A DNA stretch of 64,000 bases, from NCBI RefSeq assembly GCF_000374585.1, contig NZ_KB894650.1, positions 124,001-188,000 on the forward strand, given 5' to 3'. The notes beneath the pieces are model-generated. The model did no database searches and was not told where the DNA came from. It was given only the letters and a program-made list of their open reading frames with translations. The stretch is from Phocaeicola barnesiae DSM 18169 = JCM 13652 (lineage in GTDB: Bacteria > Bacteroidota > Bacteroidia > Bacteroidales > Bacteroidaceae). The translations under genes and the position numbers were made by a program. Positions 19,956 through 27,852 of this stretch are shown in pieces (position 1 is the stretch's first letter; each line of letters opens with the position of its first letter).

Positions 19956-19986
19956 CCTATACGAAACGTAATAAAAAGAATCGGCC

Positions 19987-21537
19987 ATGAACAGACTCTA
20001 TCCGGTAGGGATACAGAATTTCGAAAAAATCAGAAAAGACGGGTATATCTATGTTGACAAGACGGCATTGCTTTATCAGTTGGTAAAAACTGGACAATAC
20101 TATTTTCTGAGCCGCCCCCGACGGTTCGGAAAGAGTCTGATGATTTCTACTCTAGAGGCGTATTTTATCGGGAAACGTGAGCTGTTCAAAGGACTCGATA
20201 TGGAACGGTTGGAAAAGGACTGGACAGTTTATCCCGTGCTGCACATGGACCTGAATACACGGAATTATTTTGATTATGAATCCTTGGTAGGTATCTTGAG
20301 TCAGAACCTGGAAGAATGGGAAAAGCTGTATGGCGACGAAAAGAAGGACAGGGTTCCCGAAGAACGTTTCATGTATGTCATCAAGCGGGCCTGTGAAAAG
20401 ACAGGACATAAGGTGGTCATTCTGATTGACGAATACGACAAGCCCATCCTTCAAACCATCTCCAAACCCGAATTACAGACCGAATATCGGAATACCCTGA
20501 AAGCGTTCTATGGTGCCCTCAAGTCGTGCGACGGCTACATACGATTTGCCATGCTCACCGGAGTGACGAAGTTCAGCAAGGTAAGTGTGTTCAGCGACCT
20601 GAACAACCTGATGGACATTTCCATGGACAGACGGTATGCGGAACTTTGCGGCATAAGCGATGCGGAACTACACAAGTATTTTGAAGAGGACATACACGCA
20701 CTGGCAGATGAGCTCGGTACAGACTATGCCCATACCTGCGAACTGCTGAAAGTGAACTACGACGGCTATCATTTCTGCTACAAATCAACTGGAATGTACA
20801 ATCCCTTCAGCCTGCTCAACACCTTTGCCAAGAGACAGATAGGCAGCTACTGGTTTGAAACAGGCACACCTACTTACTTAGTGGAACTTATGAAGCTGCA
20901 CCACTACAACGTGGAAGAGATAGAGCACATCGTCACCAGCGGTCCCGTACTGGATTCCATCGACGCGGCTTCCACAGACCCCGTACCCGTCATCTACCAG
21001 AGCGGCTACCTCACCATCAAGGATTACAACGCCGAATTCGAAAACTATACCCTCGGATTCCCTAACCGCGAAGTGGAACAAGGGTTCTTCCGCTTCCTGC
21101 TCCCCCATTACGCTTCGGTAAGTACCAGCCGGTCACCTTACGAAATCCAGCGTTTCGTAGGAGAAGTCCGCCAAGGAAATGTAGACGGTTTCCTGAACCG
21201 CCTGCGCACCTTCTTCGACGACACCCCTTACGAACTGGCACGCTACCGGGAAGTGCATTACCAGAACATCCTGTACATCGTTTTCAAGCTGATGGGGTTC
21301 CATACCGAGGTGGAATACCGTACCTCACGGGGACGGGTGGACCTTGTATTGAAAACCGCCGACTACATCTATGTCATGGAGTTCAAACTGGACGGAACGG
21401 CTGAAGAAGCCATGAGGCAAATCGAAGAGAAAGGCTATGCCGCTCCTTTTGCGGCAGACGGAAGGAAAGTCATCAAGGTGGGTGTGAATTTCAGCGAGGA
21501 GACAAGGAGTATCGACAAGTGGATTATAAAAATGTAA
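19987..21537 (+). CDS. AAA-ATPase with C-terminal PD-(D/E)XK nuclease (copy 1)
   Basis: 516-residue protein of the AAA-ATPase-like/DUF1703 family, often multicopy in Bacteroidales. The N-terminal domain begins YPVGIQNFEKIR and has YVDKTALLY, a Walker A loop SRPRRFGKSLMIST (GKS at 48-50) and a Walker B ILIDEYDKPI (Asp-Glu at 148-149). The C-terminal nuclease-like domain has GRVDLV and EFKLDGTAEEA, the D...ExK pattern, near residues 445-470. The biological role is not established; defence or mobile-element roles have been proposed for related families. It stands alone with its own promoter. A paralogue lies 20 kb away at 40238. Confidence 0.88.
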   Translation: MNRLYPVGIQNFEKIRKDGYIYVDKTALLYQLVKTGQYYFLSRPRRFGKSLMISTLEAYFIGKRELFKGLDMERLEKDWTVYPVLHMDLNTRNYFDYESLVGILSQNLEEWEKLYGDEKKDRVPEERFMYVIKRACEKTGHKVVILIDEYDKPILQTISKPELQTEYRNTLKAFYGALKSCDGYIRFAMLTGVTKFSKVSVFSDLNNLMDISMDRRYAELCGISDAELHKYFEEDIHALADELGTDYAHTCELLKVNYDGYHFCYKSTGMYNPFSLLNTFAKRQIGSYWFETGTPTYLVELMKLHHYNVEEIEHIVTSGPVLDSIDAASTDPVPVIYQSGYLTIKDYNAEFENYTLGFPNREVEQGFFRFLLPHYASVSTSRSPYEIQRFVGEVRQGNVDGFLNRLRTFFDDTPYELARYREVHYQNILYIVFKLMGFHTEVEYRTSRGRVDLVLKTADYIYVMEFKLDGTAEEAMRQIEEKGYAAPFAADGRKVIKVGVNFSEETRSIDKWIIKM

Positions 21538-21568
21538 AAGTCTGTTTGTAGTAAATTCATAGAAACCC

Positions 21569-22717
21569 TTAAGGTTGTGTAAAAGTCACCGGAACCGTAA
21601 ACCGACCGTTTGCCAACCTTTTCTTGCCCGTAGCAAACTTCCAATGGGACATCAACCGAAATGCACGCAGCACTTCTGCATCCAGCTCCGGAGAAACGGA
21701 ATGAATGATTCTGAAACGACCGGGAGTACCGTCACGTTCTACCTCAAACTGTACGATAACCCTGCCTTGCATACCCTTATCCAATACCGACTGAGGACAC
21801 TGTATCTCCTTCTTCAGTAATTGTAGGAATTCGGAATATTCCGTCATCACAAAAACATTCCCGGCAACCAGCAATGCCATGACCGGAATCACCCACAACG
21901 AATATTTGAGATAACCTACGCCACTTGTCCGTTTGCAGTTCATCATCCGGATGCGCCGTTTCAGCGAAGATACATTGAACGCATTGACCAGCACATACCC
22001 CCTGCTACAGGAGGTTCTCAGCAGATGATATTGATAGGCTTTCCTGTCTGTTCCGGATTCCAGAACCTTCCGGTCGGCCAAATATTCAAGGTTCTCCTTG
22101 ACCTCCCGTTTCAACAACCAACCGAAGGGATTCAGCCACAAAACCGAACATACGATTTCACTCAGAAGCACATCCACAGAGTGATACTGTTTCACATGGG
22201 CCTGTTCATGCACCAGCATATCACTCACCTCCTCCATTCCCAACTTCTCTTTAGGAATGAATATCCAACCGAAAAACGAAAACGGTCCTGAGACACTTTG
22301 TATCAACCTTACCTTGATGCCGTTCAGCTCTGCGGATTCCGATTGAAAGACCAATACGATGAGACTTGCCACTTTCAATAAGATACGGAAAAGACAGAGT
22401 ACCCCTCCGGCAAGATAGACGAGAAAAAAGCACATACACGCTCCGTTCATCCACGTTGTTCCGGAACCGTCAGACACCACCTCGGTCAAAAGGACAGACC
22501 GGTAATACCCTGTAACCGCCGACAGGCTGCTATAGCCACCGATCCATTCCGCCAGTACCGGTGAAGGAAGAACAAAAGCGCTTATGATGGACAACAGCAA
22601 TATCCCCCTGCGGCATGTAAAGAATGTATCACGGGTACACAACCATTTGCAGAGCAGGTAAAAGAAAGCGATTCCTGCGTTTACATGAACGAAATACATC
22701 AACAGGGCTGGGGCCAT
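21569..22717 (-). CDS. BlaR1/M56 membrane metallopeptidase with TonB-like C-terminus
   Basis: Signal-transducing membrane zinc peptidase, 382 residues. It has N-terminal TM helices, the M56 zinc motif HEQAH at 170-174 and downstream ENLEYLADRKVL. After a further TM (about 275-292), a periplasmic TonB C-terminal-type domain ends the chain (GRVIVQFEVERDGTPGRFRI and WKFATGKKRLANGRFTVPVTF). In this family the peptidase responds to an envelope signal and relieves repression by the partner BlaI. blaI is 2 bp upstream in the same operon. The TonB-like domain replaces the penicillin-binding sensor of staphylococcal BlaR1, so beta-lactam sensing should not be assumed. Confidence 0.9.
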   Translation of the reverse strand: MAPALLMYFVHVNAGIAFFYLLCKWLCTRDTFFTCRRGILLLSIISAFVLPSPVLAEWIGGYSSLSAVTGYYRSVLLTEVVSDGSGTTWMNGACMCFFLVYLAGGVLCLFRILLKVASLIVLVFQSESAELNGIKVRLIQSVSGPFSFFGWIFIPKEKLGMEEVSDMLVHEQAHVKQYHSVDVLLSEIVCSVLWLNPFGWLLKREVKENLEYLADRKVLESGTDRKAYQYHLLRTSCSRGYVLVNAFNVSSLKRRIRMMNCKRTSGVGYLKYSLWVIPVMALLVAGNVFVMTEYSEFLQLLKKEIQCPQSVLDKGMQGRVIVQFEVERDGTPGRFRIIHSVSPELDAEVLRAFRLMSHWKFATGKKRLANGRFTVPVTFTQP

Positions 22718-22719
22718 CC

Positions 22720-23091
22720 TTATTCTCCTTCCTTGTTTTCAATCAGATTCAAGATGTCCTCCAGGTCTTCTTTCGATATCTTCTGCTCACGGGCAAAGAA
22801 AGATACCATATCTTTGTATGAATCGGCAAAATAATTCTTCACGAAAGTGCCTACCGAGGTTTTGGCATATTCTTCCTGAGTCACAGCGGGCTGAAAGATA
22901 TAGGTATTTCCGAAACGCCGGGCCGTAACATACCCTTTCCGCTTGAGGTTGTTCACAATGGAAGCAAGGGTTGTATAAGGTAATCCAGGTTCAGGATAAC
23001 ACTTCAGAATATCCTTTACACAACACATGCCTATTTTCCAGATATAGCGCATGGCTTCCTCTTCCTGATGGGTCAATTTTTCCATAGACAT
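22720..23091 (-). CDS. BlaI/MecI/CopY family repressor
   Basis: Winged-helix DNA-binding repressor, 123 residues, with the family core LTHQEEEAMRYIWKIG, YTTLASIVNNLKRKGYV and a C-terminal dimerisation region rich in acidic residues. It is translated 2 bp ahead of the M56 peptidase gene, which is its expected antirepressor. A 17-bp palindrome overlaps its own promoter, consistent with autoregulation. Its targets beyond its own operon are unknown; tpx and the broken beta-propeller gene are the nearest other candidates. Confidence 0.93.
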   Translation of the reverse strand: MSMEKLTHQEEEAMRYIWKIGMCCVKDILKCYPEPGLPYTTLASIVNNLKRKGYVTARRFGNTYIFQPAVTQEEYAKTSVGTFVKNYFADSYKDMVSFFAREQKISKEDLEDILNLIENKEGE

Positions 23092-23113
23092 CTATTTTTA
23101 AACTAGCAATATA

Positions 23114-23135
23114 CAAATTTACGGGAAATCCGTAA
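23114..23135 (-). promoter_or_regulatory. blaI promoter with overlapping palindromic operator
   Basis: Minus-strand TAAATTTG at 23114-23121 fits TAnnTTTG. TTACGG at 23119-23124 and CCGTAA at 23130-23135 form an inverted repeat with a 5-nt spacer that overlaps the promoter. A repressor bound here would block RNA polymerase, as for BlaI/MecI operators. Confidence 0.65.
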
Positions 23136-23189
23136 TATAAGCAAACATTCAGACTCCTTTTACATCCCTACTGACAAGTAATCATGAAA

Positions 23190-23783
23190 TCAAGGCAGCG
23201 GGAAACGTACCAGCACCGGTTCCGGAGCATAAGCCACGGCATACAGGCAATTGTCGTCCTTTGTCACTTCAATGTTCCTCAAAGGCACATCCGATGCCAA
23301 TCGTTTCACCAGTGTGCCGTCCCATCGGTACACTTCCACTGTCTGTCCGAGAAAAGCGGCATCTCTGTCATCCCTGTAATTCTTCCCCGAATACAGCGCA
23401 TACACATAGCTGTCAGTAGCACAGACATCCAGATATCCTAGCGGATCTTCTGCGTCCATGGCCGGGGAATTGTAATTGTAGGTGGGAAAAGATTCCAGAT
23501 TCTCTTTGATACACTTCCATCCTTCCTCCCCTTTCTCGTAGAAAACCATGATTCTGGACTTCAAAACAGCCTGTACGAATCTTGTTCCACGACTATTTGA
23601 CGCTAGTCTTCCCTGGTATATCTCGCCCCGGATGATTCCACTGACCTGCTTCTCTTTTTCATCCCGGTAAGGATAATCGCCGAAACCTACTATGCTGTTA
23701 CCCTTTTCATCCAACAAGAAGAAACGATCGGAAACATTTCCTTCCGGTTTTACTGATAACTTTCGGTATAACCCGTTTTTCAC
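23190..23783 (-). pseudogene. BF3164-like/6-bladed beta-propeller protein, N-terminus lost
   Basis: The readable frame (197 residues) resembles only the C-terminal part of the BF3164-like/6-bladed beta-propeller lipoproteins common in Bacteroidales. It includes NGLYRKLSVKPEG, DRFFLLDEKGNSIVGFGDYPY, FVQAVLKSRIMVFYE, YLDVCATDSYVYALYSGKNY and the end YAVAYAPEPVLVRFPLP. The family norm is about 330 or more residues with a lipobox. Here the frame begins at a GTG with no signal peptide, and upstream frames do not supply the missing part. It is probably a remnant left by a deletion. A consensus -7 box just upstream means it may still be transcribed. Confidence 0.7.
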
Positions 23784-23828
23784 ACCTCCGTTTTTCCATA
23801 AATAATAGTTTTTTCAATTAATCACGCA

Positions 23829-23836
23829 CAAAGCTA
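23829..23836 (-). promoter_or_regulatory. -7 box TAGCTTTG ahead of the broken propeller gene
   Basis: Full TAnnTTTG match on the minus strand, about 46 bp before the residual GTG-initiated frame at 23783. Confidence 0.5.
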
Positions 23837-24048
23837 CGTATTATTCGTAATAAAACAAAATATTGATACTGGATTTTTACGAAAATCTCGTTTCATCATA
23901 CCAATCAGCAAAGATAAGCTGATAATCAATATCATTCGGGAATAGTACCCTCATTTGAATGAAGCTGATACATTCTCTTCTGGAAAAATAGAAACGAATA
24001 ATCCCCTAAAGATAGTTAACTGCTAATTCTCATTTAAAAGATTTATTC

Positions 24049-24056
24049 TACATTTG
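24049..24056 (+). promoter_or_regulatory. tpx promoter -7 box
   Basis: TACATTTG matches TAnnTTTG and lies 24 bp upstream of the tpx ATG at 24081. Confidence 0.6.
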
Positions 24057-24080
24057 TAATCAAACCAAACTTATACGAAG

Positions 24081-24710
24081 ATGAAAACAAGTAGGACACT
24101 GATGCTGCTTCTGTCCTTAACAGTGGCAGGAATCACGCATGCACAATCCGTAGACGGTATCAGCGGTGCTTCGCAACAAATTTCAAAGAATCAAACGATG
24201 AAAGGAGAAACCGTGATATGTCGCGGAAAAGAAGCACATACAGCCGGGAAAATGCTAGCTATAGGAAAAAAAGCTCCCGATTTCAAGGCTGTCAACGGAG
24301 AATTAGCCGAAGTTTCTTTGTCAGATTATCGGGGGAAACGGGTTATCCTGAATATCTTCCCCAGCCTGGACACACCTACCTGCGCCGTTTCCGTACGACA
24401 GTTCAATGCACGGGCTTCAAGCCTGGACAATACGGTTGTGCTTTGTCTCTCCATGGACTTACCTTTCGCCCAATCGCGCTTCTGCTCGGTAGAAGGACTG
24501 GAAAACGTCGTACCGCTTTCATTGTTCCGAAATCACGGTTTCTTCGACAAATACGGTCTCCAACTAGCAGACGGTCCCCTGGAAGGACTGGCAGCACGTG
24601 CCGTCATTGTAGTGGATGAACAAGGTAAAATCATCTACACCCAACTGGTAGAAGACATCTCACACGAACCGGACTACGATGCGGCACTGAAAGCTCTAGG
24701 GGAATCCTGA
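24081..24710 (+). CDS. tpx: Thiol peroxidase Tpx with signal peptide
   Basis: Peroxiredoxin of the atypical 2-Cys Tpx group, reducing H2O2 and alkyl hydroperoxides. Motifs are APDFKAVNGELAEVSLSDYRGK, the peroxidatic site SLDTPTCAVSVRQF (Cys101), and the resolving Cys135 in FCSVEGLENVVPLS. At 209 residues it is about 40 longer than E. coli Tpx. The extra N-terminus, MKTSRTLMLLLSLTVAG with ITHAQ before a likely cleavage site, looks like a Sec signal peptide, placing the enzyme in the periplasm. An alternative start at the internal Met40 would give a cytoplasmic form. It has its own promoter. Confidence 0.9.
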   Translation: MKTSRTLMLLLSLTVAGITHAQSVDGISGASQQISKNQTMKGETVICRGKEAHTAGKMLAIGKKAPDFKAVNGELAEVSLSDYRGKRVILNIFPSLDTPTCAVSVRQFNARASSLDNTVVLCLSMDLPFAQSRFCSVEGLENVVPLSLFRNHGFFDKYGLQLADGPLEGLAARAVIVVDEQGKIIYTQLVEDISHEPDYDAALKALGES

Positions 24711-24745
24711 CGATACTTTCACTAGATTATTTGTTCAGAAAACTC

Positions 24746-25330
24746 ATGGAAAACAAAATACCCAATCAGGAAGATAGAATACGATGCCGCTGGTGTAACA
24801 CGACCAATCCGCTCTACGTGGACTACCACGACCACGAATGGGGCATACCGGTACACGAGGACGGCAAACTCTTCGAAATGCTCCTGCTTGAAACATTTCA
24901 GGCAGGGCTTTCCTGGGAGTGTGTATTGAACAAACGTGAAGCGTTCCGCCGGGCATTCGATGGTTTCGACGCTACAAAAATCGCTGTATACGACGAAGAA
25001 AAGCTTCTGACCTTACAACAGGACAAAGGTATCATCCGTAACCGCCTGAAGATACAGGCAGCCGTAACCAATGCCCGTATATTCAATGCCGTACGTCAGG
25101 AATACGGTTCGTTCGACCGCTATATCTGGCACTTTACCGATTACCGGACTCTTTACGAAACAGACCGTACGACCTCCCCTCTCTCGGACACGATTTCCAA
25201 AGACCTTTACCGAAGGGGGATGAAATTCGTAGGCAGTACCATCATCTATTCTTACCTGCAAGCCATCGGTATCATCAATTCCCACGAGGAAGGCTGCTGG
25301 CTGGCAAGAAAAAACGCTCAAGCCTTATGA
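24746..25330 (+). CDS. tag: DNA-3-methyladenine glycosylase I
   Basis: Base-excision enzyme removing 3-methyladenine from alkylated DNA. The sequence RCRWCNTTNPLYVDYHDHEWGIP at the N-terminus, FEMLLLETFQAGLSWECVLNKREAFR and FVGSTIIYSYLQAIGIINSHEEGC are family hallmarks. The His and Cys near the C-terminus with the N-terminal Cys/His probably form the zinc site. I chose the ATG at 24746 (MENKIPN) because the longer frame would need a TTG at 24731. Its stop overlaps the next gene's ATG by 4 bp (ATGA), so the two are translationally coupled. Confidence 0.93.
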   Translation: MENKIPNQEDRIRCRWCNTTNPLYVDYHDHEWGIPVHEDGKLFEMLLLETFQAGLSWECVLNKREAFRRAFDGFDATKIAVYDEEKLLTLQQDKGIIRNRLKIQAAVTNARIFNAVRQEYGSFDRYIWHFTDYRTLYETDRTTSPLSDTISKDLYRRGMKFVGSTIIYSYLQAIGIINSHEEGCWLARKNAQAL

Positions 25331-26145
25331 CCATCACCTCATTAGTTGAAAATACCAGCCGGGAAAATTTCCCCGTAGAACACGGCCTCAGCCTGCACAT
25401 CCGACTGGAAGACGGACGACAGATACTATTCGATATGGGACAAGGGAACCTGTTTGCCCGGAACGCAGAACACTTGGGCCTCCGATTGTCTAAAGTAGAT
25501 ATGGCCATCGTATCACACGGCCATTACGACCACGGAGGAGGCCTCGGAACCTTTCTGGAGATAAACCGCCACGCTCCCGTATACCTGAACAATCATGCCT
25601 TCGAACCGCATTATTCGCTCCGTGACAAAGGGCTGGCCTACATCGGTCTCAATCCAAAGCTGAAAGGTAACGAACGTTTGATAAGTTGTGAAGAAGTAGT
25701 TTCTATAGACAATGGAATCCTCCTCTTTGCTAACGTAACCGGCGACTGTCTCTGCCCCACCGGCAACAGACTGTTGTTCGGTCCCACTCCAGACATAAAC
25801 GACGATTTCTGTCACGAACAAAGCCTGCTGATAGAAGAAAACGGTAAGACCGTACTTTTTGCGGGATGTGCCCATGCCGGCATCGTAAACATCATGCAGA
25901 AAGCCATCCGCTTGACCGGCCATCCCCTCACCCATATCTTTGCCGGGATGCACCTCGTGAAAAGCGGATTACCGGAAGCGGAAGAAACAACATTCATCCA
26001 TGCGCTGGCGGATAAACTGCTGGAACATCCCGGTTGCCGTTACTACACCATGCACTGCACAGGCCTCCCCCAATACCAAATCCTAGCCGACCGGATGAAA
26101 GAATCCATCAGCTACCTAAGCTGCGGAGAAAGCGTAATGATTTAA
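25327..26145 (+). CDS. MBL-fold hydrolase, DHPMR synthase-like
   Basis: 272-residue metallo-beta-lactamase-fold protein of the group annotated as 7,8-dihydropterin-6-methyl-4-(ribofuranosyl)aminobenzene 5'-phosphate synthase-like (COG1237). The N-terminus VENTSRENFPVEHGLSLHI, the metal motif VSHGHYDHGGGLGTFLE near residues 60-76, LFAGCAHAGIVNIM and the C-terminal TMHCTGLPQYQIL fit that group. The methanogen pathway that names the family is absent from Bacteroidota, so the real substrate is unknown. It overlaps tag by 4 bp. Confidence 0.85.
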   Translation: MTITSLVENTSRENFPVEHGLSLHIRLEDGRQILFDMGQGNLFARNAEHLGLRLSKVDMAIVSHGHYDHGGGLGTFLEINRHAPVYLNNHAFEPHYSLRDKGLAYIGLNPKLKGNERLISCEEVVSIDNGILLFANVTGDCLCPTGNRLLFGPTPDINDDFCHEQSLLIEENGKTVLFAGCAHAGIVNIMQKAIRLTGHPLTHIFAGMHLVKSGLPEAEETTFIHALADKLLEHPGCRYYTMHCTGLPQYQILADRMKESISYLSCGESVMI

Positions 26146-26215
26146 TCCGTTACTTCCTAACTTAAGGTTCTTCCAAAATTTAAAGTGATGTTGTATCTAT
26201 TACTGCCACATGTAG

Positions 26216-26236
26216 GGACGCACGGTCTGTGCGTCC
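26216..26236. repeat. GGACGCAC hairpin, possible dispersed intergenic repeat
   Basis: GGACGCAC (26216-26223) and GTGCGTCC (26229-26236) form a perfect 8-bp stem with a 5-nt loop, preceded by TGTAG. Similar short hairpins recur in many bacterial genomes as dispersed repeats; only one copy is seen here. Confidence 0.6.
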
Positions 26237-26394
26237 GCTTCTTTTCCAACCGAAAATACATTTTCATTCATACATGAATATGCCGACTCTTTGTGTGGGA
26301 ATGATTTAGATGTACTACCTCGATGAATAGCATCCCGAGTTTTAGACAAACTATAATTCCAGCCTTAGTTTGGAGGCGGTATTTTTTCTTTTTG

Positions 26395-26431
26395 TTACTT
26401 TTTTCTTTTTGACACCAAAAAGAAAAAGTAA
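26395..26431. terminator. A/T-rich convergent terminator
   Basis: TTACTTTTTTCTTTTTG (26395-26411) pairs with CAAAAAGAAAAAGTAA (26416-26431) apart from one bulged T, with a 4-nt loop. It sits 12 bp after the histidine-kinase stop and is placed to stop both converging transcripts. Confidence 0.6.
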
Positions 26432-26442
26432 AACCCAACTTA

Positions 26443-27834
26443 TCAATTGAATTTCAATACAAAAGTAGTTTCCCCCTTGGGCAACAGCGTGATACTTCCC
26501 CCCGAAAGCCGCATAATCTGCCGGGAAATACTCAGTCCGATACCACTTCCCCCCTCCTTCGTCGTAAAGAAAGGAATAAAGATATGCTCGGCGATGTCCG
26601 CCGGAATGGCAGGACCGTTGTTGGAGATTTCAATCAGTACAGCCTCAGCCTCGTTGCAATAGGCACGCAGACAGATACGTCCCTCCGAACCTGTGCAAAC
26701 TCCCGATTCAATGGCCTGGATGGCATTCTTCAGCAGATTGATGACCACCTGAGAGACCAGGCTCTCATCTGCATACAGAATGAGGTCATCCGGAACGACT
26801 TCAAGCTGATAAACGACATGAGCCTCGGCATGCTGATGACGGGTCAAATCCACCATCCGCTGGAGAAAAGCTTTCACATAAAACAAGGAAGGCTCCGGCG
26901 TGGGAATCCGGGTAAAGCGACGGTAATTCTCTACAAACGACAACAGCCCCTTTCCCGTACTGCTGATGGTCTGCAACCCGTTACGGATTTCCTCCTGCGA
27001 AGCAGAACGGTCAGAAGCATCCATAGCAACTTCCCCCTCGTTCATCAGCGTCAGCAAGGTATCGCTGAGCGAAGTGATGGGAGTTACCGCGTTCATGATT
27101 TCGTGGGTCAGTACCCGGGTAAGCCGAATCCAGGAATCCACTTCCTTCTCATCCAACTCGTTGTTGATGTCATTCAAAGCCAGGATGCGCAAGTGCTCCT
27201 GATGTACATGAATATCGCTGACACGGATAGAAAGATTGACCGTCCCCCGTTCGTTGCTGAACACCGCTTGTAACTTGTCACTTGGCCGACAGGCTGTAAC
27301 GACCTCCATCAGATGGGAATCCACACGTTCCAGTTGCCGGACATGAGTAAAGACCTCCATACCCAACAACCGCAAAGCCTCGCTGTTCTTCTGATAGACC
27401 GCTCCGTTGTCGTTGAGAACCAAGATACCGGTATTTACGCATTCCAGTATCAGCTCGTAATATTTTTCCTGCTGGGCAGTCTCGTTCTTTACCTTATAGA
27501 GAATCTGTGCCACCTTATTCAAGGCCTGACTCACCAGACGGTTGTCACGGTTGGCTTCAGTCTCGACAAAATGTACGGAAGCATCATCGTTTTCTAGTGC
27601 CTCCAACAGAAAAAGTACTTTCCGGGTATGGGCCCGATACAGACCGTACTGCCAATACACCAAGACAAACAGCGCCAAGGTAGCCACTACCGCCCCAAAA
27701 AGCAGGGTATCGTATGTATGAGACGACCCACGGTTGGTCCAGACGGACATCCACAAGGCACCGGTCACAACCGCCCACAACAGACTGACAGCGATGCGGA
27801 ACAGGTATTGGCTTTTCAGGGAACGGATGTGCAT
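26443..27834 (-). CDS. NtrY/PAS-type sensor histidine kinase
   Basis: 463-residue membrane histidine kinase. Two TM helices (about 12-31 and 44-62) are separated by a very short loop, so there is no periplasmic sensor domain. A cytoplasmic PAS-like segment (about 125-225, YYELILECVNTGILVLNDNG) is followed by the DHp helix with phospho-acceptor His244 in LTHEIMNAVTPI. The ATPase domain has the N box NLLKNAIQAI, the G1 box ISNNGP and the G2 box GSGIGLSISRQIM. It lies 18 bp downstream of the response-regulator gene and is almost certainly its kinase. Input is probably intracellular or membrane-borne. Confidence 0.92.
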   Translation of the reverse strand: MHIRSLKSQYLFRIAVSLLWAVVTGALWMSVWTNRGSSHTYDTLLFGAVVATLALFVLVYWQYGLYRAHTRKVLFLLEALENDDASVHFVETEANRDNRLVSQALNKVAQILYKVKNETAQQEKYYELILECVNTGILVLNDNGAVYQKNSEALRLLGMEVFTHVRQLERVDSHLMEVVTACRPSDKLQAVFSNERGTVNLSIRVSDIHVHQEHLRILALNDINNELDEKEVDSWIRLTRVLTHEIMNAVTPITSLSDTLLTLMNEGEVAMDASDRSASQEEIRNGLQTISSTGKGLLSFVENYRRFTRIPTPEPSLFYVKAFLQRMVDLTRHQHAEAHVVYQLEVVPDDLILYADESLVSQVVINLLKNAIQAIESGVCTGSEGRICLRAYCNEAEAVLIEISNNGPAIPADIAEHIFIPFFTTKEGGSGIGLSISRQIMRLSGGSITLLPKGETTFVLKFN

Positions 27835-27852
27835 ACAGGCAATAGTTGAAGG

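Larger units (their letters stand above)
18955..19986. other. 1-kb region without a convincing gene
   Basis: Apart from the efflux promoter at the left and the promoter of the next gene at the right, I recognise nothing coding. Two minus-strand frames (19127-19441 and 19464-19748, 104 and 94 residues) exist, but they are A+T-rich and Phe/Asn/Lys-heavy, have no family motif, and lack a clear promoter. They may be chance ORFs or remains of a decayed gene. An 11-bp inverted repeat sits at 19327-19384. The base composition looks more A+T-rich than the flanks. Confidence 0.55.
23784..24080. other. Divergent intergenic region, broken propeller gene / tpx
   Basis: This holds a minus-strand -7 box (23829-23836) and the tpx promoter (24049-24056). 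The DNA between is A+T-rich and I see no gene or clear repeat. Confidence 0.6.
26146..26442. other. Convergent intergenic region with two hairpins
   Basis: The region between convergent genes contains a G+C-rich hairpin at 26216-26236 and an A/T-rich terminator-like inverted repeat at 26395-26431. No ORF of note. Confidence 0.7.

Noticed and set aside
21569..23091. A beta-lactam resistance regulon
   Set aside because: The BlaR1-like protein lacks a penicillin-binding sensor (it ends in a TonB-like domain) and no beta-lactamase gene is nearby.
26216..26236. Intrinsic terminator for the MBL gene
   Set aside because: The hairpin has no T tract on either strand; the A/T-rich stem at 26395 is a better terminator candidate.
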